A stretch of DNA of 33,863 bases from Kiritimatiellia bacterium (GTDB lineage: Bacteria; Verrucomicrobiota; Kiritimatiellia; RFP12; UBA3636), in the NCBI GenBank assembly GCA_017648065.1, contig JAGCJJ010000008.1, positions 1 to 33,863 of the forward strand. The letters run 5' to 3'. A program made the translations under genes and the position numbers. Under the pieces are notes generated by a model. That model saw only the letters and a program-made list of their open reading frames with translations, had not been told where the DNA came from and made no database searches. Numbering within the stretch: the first letter of the stretch is position 1; every line of letters starts with the position of its first letter. Of this stretch, positions 1 to 7,273 are shown one piece after another.

Positions 1-486
1 GACTGTGCAAATTATGGGGATATTGCCTGTGGAAAATATGCTGGCGGTTTCTTGAGTTATGTTGCCGGAAATGGAGGTCATCATCTTGCTTTATCTATGG
101 TTAATTGTGCAAATTATGGTACAATTTCAATCAATGATACTGTAAATGGTGCTGCTGGTCAGACTTTTGCAGCTTTTGATACAGATATGAGTTTTGGCTC
201 GTTTACTCTTACTATATCTAATTGTCTATTAACCTCTTCCGATGTTTATGGCAGAATCATGGAACAGTCTAAAGAAGGTAAAATTATTGAAACTGTTGAG
301 CTAAATCATACTTATGTTGATGATAATAAAATTATCAAAGCTACAGTAAAGGCTCTTGATGGAATAGCTCAAGAGCAAGGATATGAGCCTTGGGTTTTAG
401 GTGTTGTCGATAACAATGTTTATCCTGAACTAGAATGCTTTGCTGAAAGAATCTTTTCACTCGAAACACTTATTATAATAAAATAA
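1..486 (+). CDS. 3' end of a repetitive secreted/surface protein (GLUG-like repeats), truncated by window edge
   Basis: The reading frame is open from base 1 to the stop at 484-486, so this is the C-terminal part (161 residues) of a longer protein whose start lies outside the window. Two copies of a motif of the form (D/N)CANYG(D/T)I are visible, the first at the very edge and the second about 37 residues later, each followed by a glycine-rich stretch. This spacing resembles the GLUG-type and related repeats of large bacterial adhesins and surface proteins; the family assignment is inference from motif shape. The last residues, ending LETLIIIK, form a short hydrophobic tail with a terminal lysine, similar to the end of the secreted protein at 17876-19231. 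Function unknown; an extracellular or cell-surface location is likely. Confidence 0.6.
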   Translation, partial: DCANYGDIACGKYAGGFLSYVAGNGGHHLALSMVNCANYGTISINDTVNGAAGQTFAAFDTDMSFGSFTLTISNCLLTSSDVYGRIMEQSKEGKIIETVELNHTYVDDNKIIKATVKALDGIAQEQGYEPWVLGVVDNNVYPELECFAERIFSLETLIIIK

Positions 487-616
487 TCTTGCTGGTTTAT
501 AGTATAACTAACACCAATTCTAAAGCCAATTATTGTGGCGTTTATATGAGTTGTTAGCTGTGTTCTAGTAGATGATTGTGCAGATATTATTGTTAATGAT
601 GCTCGTTTTATAAGCG

Positions 617-2017
617 TTGCTACTTGGTAATTGGCAGAGATTTAAGCCTATAAATCTGGAGAGCCGTTTTATCACACCGATACGGCTTCAGAATAATCGG
701 AAAATAGTATATCTAAATGCAAAAATAAGGATAATTGCTGATTGGGCAGATGTAATTGTTGCCGGAGGTGGCCCTACAGGTGTTGCAGCAGCTGTCAGTG
801 CTGCACGTGGAGGCAAGAAGGTTCGCCTTTTTGAACTTCAAGGGGCTCTTGGAGGTGTTTGGACATCTGGTTTGTTAACCTATATTTTTGACTTTAATAA
901 AAGTGAAATAGGGTGGGAGATAATTCACAGACTTGATGCTTTGGGAGCAAGAAAGCTTGATAAGACAGATACCTATGATTTACAACGCAATTGGGTGTAC
1001 GAACCTGAATATATGAAGTTTGTATGCGAGGAAATGTGCCGCGAAGCTGGTGTGAAGGTGATTTTACAATGTCCTGTTGTTGCAGCATATCGAGATTCCT
1101 CTAATCGCCGTATTGAAACAATAATAACAGAATCAAAGAGTGGGCGACAAGCCTGGCGTGCAGAGACATTTATTGATTGTACAGGTGATGGCGATTTAGC
1201 TGCACTTGCAGGCTGTGGCTTTGATTATGGTTATCCAGGCCTCTCATATGGTCAGCCAGCAACAATGAATGCTCTTGTTGCTGTAGATGATGGTGATGCA
1301 ATTGAGGAATATCTTTCAAATGAGCCAGCAATGTGGACCCGCGTTAAATTGCCTGATGGTACAGAGACTTGTCACCACATTTATTCCAGCCATAAGCTTA
1401 AGGCATTGCTTCAGGCACAAGGCCTTGATCCAAGCTATGGAGACCCAACGCTTTTTCGTTTTCATAAAAATGTATTTTGTTTTATGGCCAATCATGAATA
1501 TCAGCTTCGTGTTGATGATGCGGAAGCGATATCAGATGCTACGATGCGTGCACACCGCGAGATAATAACACTTGCAGGGGCATTGGAGAAGCTTGGTGGT
1601 CCATGGAAGGGCTTTCGCGTAATAGGTTCTGCAGAGCAGATAGGACACCGAGATGCTCGCCGTATTCATGGACAATGTACTGTAACCAGAGATGATATAG
1701 AAAACGGAACCACATTTGAGGATGTTTGCACCATTTCACGCACCTGTGTAGATATTCATGGTTTAGATAAGAAGATGAATGACAGCAAGGCAGCTGGCAA
1801 TAGTGGAGGTGTTAAATCTCAGCCATTCCAGATACCTATTCGCTGTTGCATTGCACGTGATGTGGATAATCTATATATGGCAGGACGCAATATCTCGGGC
1901 GATTTCTATGCACATGCATCATATCGCATCACAGGAAGCTCAGTTGCACTAGGTGAAGCAGTAGGTAAGGCTGCAGCAGGAATATTTAAACCAGTTACAA
2001 TAGTCGCAGAAGCTTAG
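617..2017 (+). CDS. FAD-dependent oxidoreductase (FAD_oxidored family), possible 5' truncation
   Basis: A Rossmann FAD-binding motif GGGPTGVAAAVSAARGG lies near residue 50, followed by the acidic residue of the second strand (FELQGALGG). The middle carries a conserved DCTGDGDLAALAG stretch and the C-terminus has the FAD-closing segment NLYMAGRNISGDFYAHAS. These match the FAD-dependent oxidoreductases of the PF12831 type common in Lentisphaerota, Verrucomicrobiota and Bacteroidota; the substrate is unknown. The only possible start before the FAD motif is TTG at 617, directly after an in-frame TAA at 611-613, with no Shine-Dalgarno sequence, and about 45 residues precede the nucleotide fold. 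Protein-like sequence continues upstream in another frame (550-606, ending ISVATW), so the true N-terminus may have been lost by an indel. The body of the gene looks intact. Confidence 0.75.
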   Translation: MLLGNWQRFKPINLESRFITPIRLQNNRKIVYLNAKIRIIADWADVIVAGGGPTGVAAAVSAARGGKKVRLFELQGALGGVWTSGLLTYIFDFNKSEIGWEIIHRLDALGARKLDKTDTYDLQRNWVYEPEYMKFVCEEMCREAGVKVILQCPVVAAYRDSSNRRIETIITESKSGRQAWRAETFIDCTGDGDLAALAGCGFDYGYPGLSYGQPATMNALVAVDDGDAIEEYLSNEPAMWTRVKLPDGTETCHHIYSSHKLKALLQAQGLDPSYGDPTLFRFHKNVFCFMANHEYQLRVDDAEAISDATMRAHREIITLAGALEKLGGPWKGFRVIGSAEQIGHRDARRIHGQCTVTRDDIENGTTFEDVCTISRTCVDIHGLDKKMNDSKAAGNSGGVKSQPFQIPIRCCIARDVDNLYMAGRNISGDFYAHASYRITGSSVALGEAVGKAAAGIFKPVTIVAEA

Positions 2018-2074
2018 TCCCTTCTTATAGCCTTACTTGGAAACAATTGATAAGGTCAAAAAAGAATAATTTCG

Positions 2075-2104
2075 TTGACTTTTTTTAGTAAAATTTGCTA
2101 TCTT
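2075..2104 (+). promoter_or_regulatory. Promoter of the tRNA-Thr gene
   Basis: TTGACT (2075-2080) and TATCTT (2099-2104) are separated by 18 bases and lie about 45 bases before the mature tRNA. The match to the sigma-70 consensus is good at -35 and moderate at -10. This would give a short leader removed during tRNA processing. Confidence 0.55.
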
Positions 2105-2147
2105 ACGCCTAGTTTATTTAACAATTCAATTAGGTTCTCCTTTTAAG

Positions 2148-2223
2148 GCCAACATAGCTCAGTTGGTAGAGCAGCGCATTCGTAATGCACAGGTCGCGGG
2201 TTCGATCCCCACTGTTGGCTCCA
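2148..2223 (+). tRNA. tRNA-Thr (anticodon CGT)
   Basis: The 76-base cloverleaf has a perfect 7-bp acceptor stem (GCCAACA with TGTTGGC), D-stem GCTC/GAGC, anticodon loop TTCGTAA with anticodon CGT at 2181-2183, variable loop AGGTC, T-loop TTCGATC, discriminator T and an encoded CCA. It would read ACG threonine codons. Two stems each contain one C.A mismatch: 2175 with 2189 in the anticodon stem and 2197 with 2211 in the T stem. In both, a G on the 3' side would restore pairing. It has its own promoter upstream and a terminator downstream, so it is a stand-alone transcription unit. Confidence 0.93.
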
Positions 2224-2246
2224 TTTTTTCTAGTTGAATACTATCC

Positions 2247-2279
2247 CTCCGGCATTTTTTTAATTTGCTGGAGTTTTTT
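2247..2279 (+). terminator. Rho-independent terminator after tRNA-Thr
   Basis: CTCCGGCA (2247-2254) pairs with TGCTGGAG (2266-2273), one G.T wobble, over an 11-base AT-rich loop, and is followed at once by six T residues (2274-2279). It sits 23 bases after the tRNA CCA end. Confidence 0.75.
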
Positions 2280-2287
2280 AATTTTAC

Positions 2288-2321
2288 TTGCTAAAAATGG
2301 CTATATTATATTATAATATAG
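2288..2321 (+). promoter_or_regulatory. Promoter of the homoserine dehydrogenase gene with a palindrome over the -10
   Basis: TTGCTA (2288-2293) and a perfect TATAAT (2312-2317) have an 18-base spacer and lie about 40 bases before the ATG at 2358. The -10 forms the right half of a perfect inverted repeat: CTATATTATA (2301-2310) and TATAATATAG (2312-2321) around one central T. The palindrome could be an operator, or chance in very AT-rich sequence. Confidence 0.5.
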
Positions 2322-2357
2322 CATTAATTTTATTTGAAATTCATAGGTAAATTAAAC

Positions 2358-3653
2358 ATGAAAAAAATTGGTGTTGGTATTCTAGGTTTTGGCACAGTTG
2401 GTGCAGGTGTAGCAGCAGGTCTTATCAAAAATCGTGAGGTAATGACTGAGCGTACAGGAATTGATATTGAACTACGCAAGATTGCTGATTTAGATATTAC
2501 TACAGACAGAGGTGTTGCTGTTGATCCTGCAATCCTTACAACTGATGCATTTGCTGTAGTTAATGACCCAGAGATTGATGTTGTTGTTGAGCTAATTGGT
2601 GGTACAGGAATTGCAAAGAAGCTTGTAGTTGCTGCAATTGAAGCAGGTAAGCCTGTTGTAACAGCAAACAAAAAGCTACTTGCTGAATATGGTAATGAAA
2701 TCTTCCCATTGGCAGCAGAGAAGGGTGTTGATATTTTCTTCGGTGCTTCCGTTGGTGGTGGTATCCCTGTGATTCGTTCCCTACGTGATGGCCTTGTAGG
2801 TAACGAGATTGAAACAATCTATGGTATCCTAAATGGCACATGTAACTATATCCTTACAACAATGGAAAAGGAAGGCTTGCCATTTGATGTTGTTTTGAAG
2901 AATGCTCAAGAGCTAGGCTTTGCTGAGGCAGATCCAACACTTGATGTTGATGGCTTTGATACTTTACATAAGGGTGCAATTCTTGCTGCTCTTGCTTATG
3001 GTATTCAGCCAGATGTTCATCAGCTATCTGTTGAAGGTATTCGCAACAAGGTTGAGGCAGAGGATATTAAGTACGCAGCTGAATTTGGTTATAAAATCAA
3101 GCTTCTTGCTATCATAAAGAAGCATGAGGATGAGATTGAGCTACGCGTTGCTCCAACACTTGTTCCTGCTGATGGAATGCTTGCTTCTGTTTCTGGCGTA
3201 TTTAACGCAGCTCTTATCAAGAGCGATCTTGACGATAAGACACTTTACTATGGACGTGGTGCAGGTAGAATGCCAACAGCATCAACAGTTATCGGTGATA
3301 TTGCTGATGTTGCTCGTAATCTTGCTGCAGGTACACACCGTGCCACAGCAATGCCTGTAACAAAGCGTGAGTTTAAGCTTATGGACCCAGGCTCAGTTAA
3401 GAGCCGCTACTATGTTCGCGTATCTATCAAAGATGCTGCTGGTTCATTTGCTACAACTGCTGGAATTTTTGCTAAAAATGCTGTTAGCTTCTCAGCTGCT
3501 ATGCAGAAGGATTCTGATAGTAGCAATGGATTCGCTACAGTTATCATCATTACACACGAAACCTCAAAGGCAAGTATGGATGCTACTCTTAAGGAAATTG
3601 CAGAGAATGCTATTTCAGGTGCTGCTCCTATCTGCTTAGGCATTGAGGATTAA
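2358..3653 (+). CDS. hom: Homoserine dehydrogenase
   Basis: The enzyme reduces aspartate 4-semialdehyde to homoserine with NAD(P)H, the branch point to threonine and methionine. The 431-residue protein has the N-terminal dinucleotide motif GILGFGTVGAGV (residues 8-19), the family segment AGKPVVTANKKLLAEYG, the catalytic-domain motif YGILNGTCNYILTTM, the substrate-site stretch ADPTLDVDG, and a C-terminal ACT-type regulatory segment (YYVRVSIKDAAGSFATTAGIF) that suggests allosteric control. I chose ATG 2358, preceded by AGGTAAATTAAAC, over a TTG at 2334 because the Rossmann strand starts directly after it. The aspartate-semialdehyde dehydrogenase gene follows after 73 bases in the same direction, so two successive-pathway enzymes are adjacent. 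Confidence 0.93.
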   Translation: MKKIGVGILGFGTVGAGVAAGLIKNREVMTERTGIDIELRKIADLDITTDRGVAVDPAILTTDAFAVVNDPEIDVVVELIGGTGIAKKLVVAAIEAGKPVVTANKKLLAEYGNEIFPLAAEKGVDIFFGASVGGGIPVIRSLRDGLVGNEIETIYGILNGTCNYILTTMEKEGLPFDVVLKNAQELGFAEADPTLDVDGFDTLHKGAILAALAYGIQPDVHQLSVEGIRNKVEAEDIKYAAEFGYKIKLLAIIKKHEDEIELRVAPTLVPADGMLASVSGVFNAALIKSDLDDKTLYYGRGAGRMPTASTVIGDIADVARNLAAGTHRATAMPVTKREFKLMDPGSVKSRYYVRVSIKDAAGSFATTAGIFAKNAVSFSAAMQKDSDSSNGFATVIIITHETSKASMDATLKEIAENAISGAAPICLGIED

Positions 3654-3726
3654 AATTAAAAACAAGAAAAGTACATTGTGGTTGATACCACAAAAATTAA
3701 TTAAATCTAGGAAAGAGAAAAATAAA

Positions 3727-4740
3727 ATGAGTCGTCAATTCTCTGTTGCTGTAGCTGGCTGCACAGGCGCAGTTGGTGTAGAAATGTTAAAGGTTCTTGA
3801 GGAACGTAATTTCCCAATTTCAAAGCTTAAGCTACTTGCTTCTGCTCGCTCTGCAGGCAAGAAGATGAAGTTCCGTGGTGAGGATATCGTAGTTGAAGAG
3901 CTAACACATGACTCTTTCAAGGGTGTGGATATTGCTCTGTTCAGTGCTGGTGGTTCTATTTCAAAGGAATTCCGCCAGAGCGTTGTTGATGCTGGTGCTA
4001 TCATGATTGATAACTCTAGCGCATTCCGTATGGATGACGATGTTCCACTAGTAGTTCCTGAGGTAAATCCTGAGGATGTTAAGAAGCACAAGGGCGTTAT
4101 TGCTAACCCTAACTGCTCAACAATTATCATGCTAGTTGCTGTTGCTCCTCTGCACAAGGCTTTCGGTTTGAAGCGTCTTGTAGCAAGCACATATCAGGCA
4201 ACAAGTGGTGCTGGTGCTAAGGGTATGGAAGAGATGCTTGTTCAGACACGTCAGGTGCTAAATGAAGAGCCAATCGCTCCAAATGTATTTGCTCACCGCA
4301 TTGCATTTAACCTAATCCCTCACATCGATGTATTTACTGAAAATGGTTACACAAAGGAAGAGCTAAAGATGCTTAACGAAACACGCAAGATGCTTCATGA
4401 TGATTCTATCAAGGTATCATGCACATGTGTTCGCGTTCCTGTAATGCGCGCTCATTCAGAATCTCTAAATCTTGAGTTTAAGACAAAGGTAACTCCTGAG
4501 ATGGCTCGCGAGGTACTTGCTAAGGCAGCAGGCGTTACACTAAAGGATGATCCAGCTGCTAAGGTATATCCAATGCCAGTTGATGCTTCAGGTCAGGGCA
4601 ATGTATTCGTTGGCCGTATCCGTCAGGACATCTCACGTGATGACGAGTGTGGTCTAGATATTTTTGTAGCAGGCGACCAGGTTCTAAAGGGCGCTGCTCT
4701 AAATGCAGTTCAGATTGCTGAGCTAGTTGCAGCTCTTTAA
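3727..4740 (+). CDS. asd: Aspartate-semialdehyde dehydrogenase
   Basis: It converts 4-aspartyl phosphate to aspartate 4-semialdehyde with NADPH, the precursor of threonine, methionine, lysine and meso-diaminopimelate. The 337-residue protein has the nucleotide motif GCTGAVGVEM (11-20), the SAGGSISKE loop, DNSSAFRMDDDVPLVVPEVN (the phosphate/substrate region, about 95-114), the active-site cysteine in ANPNCSTI (Cys130), TYQATSGAGAKGMEEM, and the catalytic-histidine region. The length is normal for the family. ATG 3727 is chosen because AGGAAAGAG precedes it at a good distance; an open frame from 3643 lacks these signals. It lies between hom and a phosphopantetheinyl transferase gene and is likely co-transcribed with hom. 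Its product also supplies the MurE substrate used in the cell-wall genes of this window. Confidence 0.94.
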   Translation: MSRQFSVAVAGCTGAVGVEMLKVLEERNFPISKLKLLASARSAGKKMKFRGEDIVVEELTHDSFKGVDIALFSAGGSISKEFRQSVVDAGAIMIDNSSAFRMDDDVPLVVPEVNPEDVKKHKGVIANPNCSTIIMLVAVAPLHKAFGLKRLVASTYQATSGAGAKGMEEMLVQTRQVLNEEPIAPNVFAHRIAFNLIPHIDVFTENGYTKEELKMLNETRKMLHDDSIKVSCTCVRVPVMRAHSESLNLEFKTKVTPEMAREVLAKAAGVTLKDDPAAKVYPMPVDASGQGNVFVGRIRQDISRDDECGLDIFVAGDQVLKGAALNAVQIAELVAAL

Positions 4741-4786
4741 TAGTCGCAACAAAAATTATAAAATCTCGCAAGCATTGGGGTAAACT

Positions 4787-5611
4787 ATGGCAATAGATGC
4801 ATTTCAGAACATACATCGCGTAATGCCAGAAATCTCTAATGTCAGTGCTATAATGTGGCACACCTCAATGCTTGAAAAATTAAGCCCAGAGCAAATCTCT
4901 AGCTATTTTACACCAACAGAGTTAGAGGAGTGCGCTGGGTTTTCGCATACTCAGCGAAAAAATGAATGGATAGCTGTACGCATCGCATTGAAGCGTCTCT
5001 TAATTCAAGATGGATTGCTAAAGAATCCAAAGCACATGAGCGTTCGTAAAACTAAACTTGGCGCTCCATATATTGTTATTTATGAGCCTGATACAGGACG
5101 TTACCTTCAGCTTAATTGCTCCTTGTCTCATAAGGATAAGATTGTCTTTGCCGCTTATGCAAAGAATAGCAAGCAGCGTGTAGGGATTGATATGGAAAAG
5201 CGTTCATGGCGTATTCCTTGTTTGAGACGCAAATTTGTTGCAGAGCGTGATTTTCTTATTGAAAAAGGCGATTATATTGGCGACAAAACAGTGCTTTGGA
5301 CATTTAAAGAATCTACATCTAAGGTTCGTGGTACAGGATTTAGATGTGGCTTTTGTAATATTGTTTGTAATGAAAAATCTCTTGGTGTTTGTGAGATTAT
5401 AGATGAAGAAAATTCAGCATACATAGGCCATTATTCTTGGTATGGTCAGTATGCAATCTCTATTGTAACGGATGTTATCCCTTATGAGGAGGAGCACCAC
5501 CCAGAGCCTCATAAATATGGTATTTTTGAACGACTCTCTCGTGCTCGCCGATTGAAAAGACTTCAAACTGAGCGTTTGAATGCACGTAAAAATCAAATAA
5601 TTCGCATTTAA
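4787..5611 (+). CDS. 4'-phosphopantetheinyl transferase (Sfp type)
   Basis: It is predicted to transfer the phosphopantetheine arm of CoA to a serine of a carrier protein. The 274-residue protein shows the Sfp-family motifs in order: an arginine-containing region near 55-70, the SLSHKDK segment (112-118), VGIDMEKRS (132-140) with the Mg-binding Asp135, and WTFKESTSKVRGTGF (171-185), which fits W-x-x-K-E-x-x-x-K. The length is Sfp-like rather than the shorter AcpS type. ATG 4787 follows GGGG at a suitable distance. No polyketide or peptide synthetase gene is nearby, so it may be the general enzyme for the fatty-acid carrier protein or serve a partner elsewhere. The basic C-terminal tail (about 245-274, rich in R and K) is beyond the usual domain. 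Confidence 0.85.
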   Translation: MAIDAFQNIHRVMPEISNVSAIMWHTSMLEKLSPEQISSYFTPTELEECAGFSHTQRKNEWIAVRIALKRLLIQDGLLKNPKHMSVRKTKLGAPYIVIYEPDTGRYLQLNCSLSHKDKIVFAAYAKNSKQRVGIDMEKRSWRIPCLRRKFVAERDFLIEKGDYIGDKTVLWTFKESTSKVRGTGFRCGFCNIVCNEKSLGVCEIIDEENSAYIGHYSWYGQYAISIVTDVIPYEEEHHPEPHKYGIFERLSRARRLKRLQTERLNARKNQIIRI

Positions 5612-5644
5612 TTTTGTTAATCTTTTTTTCTTTTGGGTTGATTT

Positions 5645-7273
5645 ATGTTAGATGCGATTTGTGATGTTTTGAATTCTGGGCTGTTAAAATCAGTACTTAC
5701 ACTTTTTCGTGTGCTTTTTTATGTTCTTTGTATAGGAACAATATATGCCCTTTGTATATATTCAAAACCGCATAATCATGTTCCTTCAAAAAATAGTAAG
5801 AAAAAACCATTTGTTCGAGTAATTTTAATCCCATTTCTACTACTCATTATTGTCGGATTTATTTCCATATTGGTTTATCAATCAACATGGCAACTTTCAG
5901 GGTTTACCAGTCCAGAGTTTGTTCGCTTTATGGAGCGCTACAACCCTCGAGCAGATAATGCAGCTCATAAGCTTATTCGAGGCGAAATACTTGATTGTAA
6001 GGGTAGAGTATTAGCTAAGAGTGAGCCAGATTCATACATTACGCGTTCTTATCCTTATGGAGCTGTCACAGCACATATTGTTGGCTATCGCCATCCAACA
6101 GAGGGTTTAACTGGAATGGAGAATGCTGCTGATTTTCTTCTAAGTGGTTATTCTTTAGATAAAGAAACACAATTAAAATTAGCAAGTGAAAATGCTCTGA
6201 AGGAGATGCGTAATGTAGGAACAAATGTGGTTCTTACAATCGATGTAGAGCTTCAGCAGCGAGCCTATGAGCTGATTAATGGACGTAAAGGCGCTGTTGT
6301 AGCAATTGATCCAGATACAGGTGCTATTCGCGTATTGCTTTCTTCTCCTTCTTATGATCCTAATAATTTTACGCGAATGCTTCTTGTTGATAAAGCATCA
6401 CCACTTTTGAATCGTGCACTTCATGGCCATTATCCTGCAGGCTCAACATTTAAGACGCTTATTGCTGCAATGATGGTAGAATGTGGAGTTTCTCAAACAT
6501 TACCTTGCCCTGCTGAAGGCTATTATGCCCCAGGTGCTCGCCGTCCAATTCGCGATCACGAATATTATACCTATGAGAAGCGTGGATTAAAGTGGCATGG
6601 CTTTGGCTCGCTAGATTTAAATACTGCACTATCAAAATCCTCTAATACATATTTTGCAAGAGCAGGTGTGGAGGCGGGTGTTGACCCATTTAATGATTTA
6701 ATAGAAAGACTTGGTTTCAAAAAGCGTTATATAATTTTTGAGGGTGACTCAGGTGTAGTTTCTTCTCGTGAAAGTAAAATTCCTTATCTAAAGAAAGGAA
6801 TGCGTAGGGAGCTATCTCAGCTATCTATAGGACAAGGTCAATTGGCAATGACACCATTCCATATGGCAATGCTTGCTTCTGCTTTTGCAAATAAAAATGG
6901 TGATATTATGGCTCCTCGCTTACTAGAGGAAGAAATACCTAGAGTTTATTCAGAAGGCTTTTCTCAAGCGGTTGCAGCTCGTGTACGCACAGCTATGCGT
7001 TATGTAGTTACAAATGGTACAGGACGTGGAGCGGATGTAGCAGGGCTTGAGGTTTGTGGTAAGACAGGTACCGCGCAAAATCCAGGTGGAGATGACCACT
7101 CTTGGTTTATTTGTTTTAACAATACAGGCTCTCAGCGTTTAGCAATTGCTGTGATTGTAGAGAATGCAGGCTTTGGCTCATCTGCTGCATTGCCTGTGGC
7201 AGTAGGTGTTTTGCAAGCTGCTAATCCAATATCTGCACCTGCTATGAAAAATACATCAGGAGGTGGAAGATGA
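5645..7273 (+). CDS. Penicillin-binding protein, peptidoglycan D,D-transpeptidase (PBP2/PbpA class)
   Basis: This is a class B-like transpeptidase that cross-links peptidoglycan in the periplasm. The catalytic triad of motifs is intact: STFK (267-270, nucleophile Ser267), SSN (332-334) and KTGTAQ (473-478). The N-terminus is unusual: two hydrophobic segments (about 13-38 and 57-79) precede a short linker, where most class B PBPs have one. The dimerisation region is compact and resembles PbpA-type proteins. The stop overlaps the ATG of the RodA/FtsW gene by four bases (ATGA), so the two are translationally coupled. A PBP paired with a SEDS glycosyltransferase is a known functional unit for cell-wall elongation. 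The second PBP of the window (10642-12393) is in the division cluster. Confidence 0.9.
   Translation: MLDAICDVLNSGLLKSVLTLFRVLFYVLCIGTIYALCIYSKPHNHVPSKNSKKKPFVRVILIPFLLLIIVGFISILVYQSTWQLSGFTSPEFVRFMERYNPRADNAAHKLIRGEILDCKGRVLAKSEPDSYITRSYPYGAVTAHIVGYRHPTEGLTGMENAADFLLSGYSLDKETQLKLASENALKEMRNVGTNVVLTIDVELQQRAYELINGRKGAVVAIDPDTGAIRVLLSSPSYDPNNFTRMLLVDKASPLLNRALHGHYPAGSTFKTLIAAMMVECGVSQTLPCPAEGYYAPGARRPIRDHEYYTYEKRGLKWHGFGSLDLNTALSKSSNTYFARAGVEAGVDPFNDLIERLGFKKRYIIFEGDSGVVSSRESKIPYLKKGMRRELSQLSIGQGQLAMTPFHMAMLASAFANKNGDIMAPRLLEEEIPRVYSEGFSQAVAARVRTAMRYVVTNGTGRGADVAGLEVCGKTGTAQNPGGDDHSWFICFNNTGSQRLAIAVIVENAGFGSSAALPVAVGVLQAANPISAPAMKNTSGGGR

Noticed and set aside
3735-4190. A 151-codon antisense frame within asd
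   Set aside because: It is the shadow of a strongly coding gene with diagnostic motifs; the antisense peptide is serine/threonine-rich with no motif.
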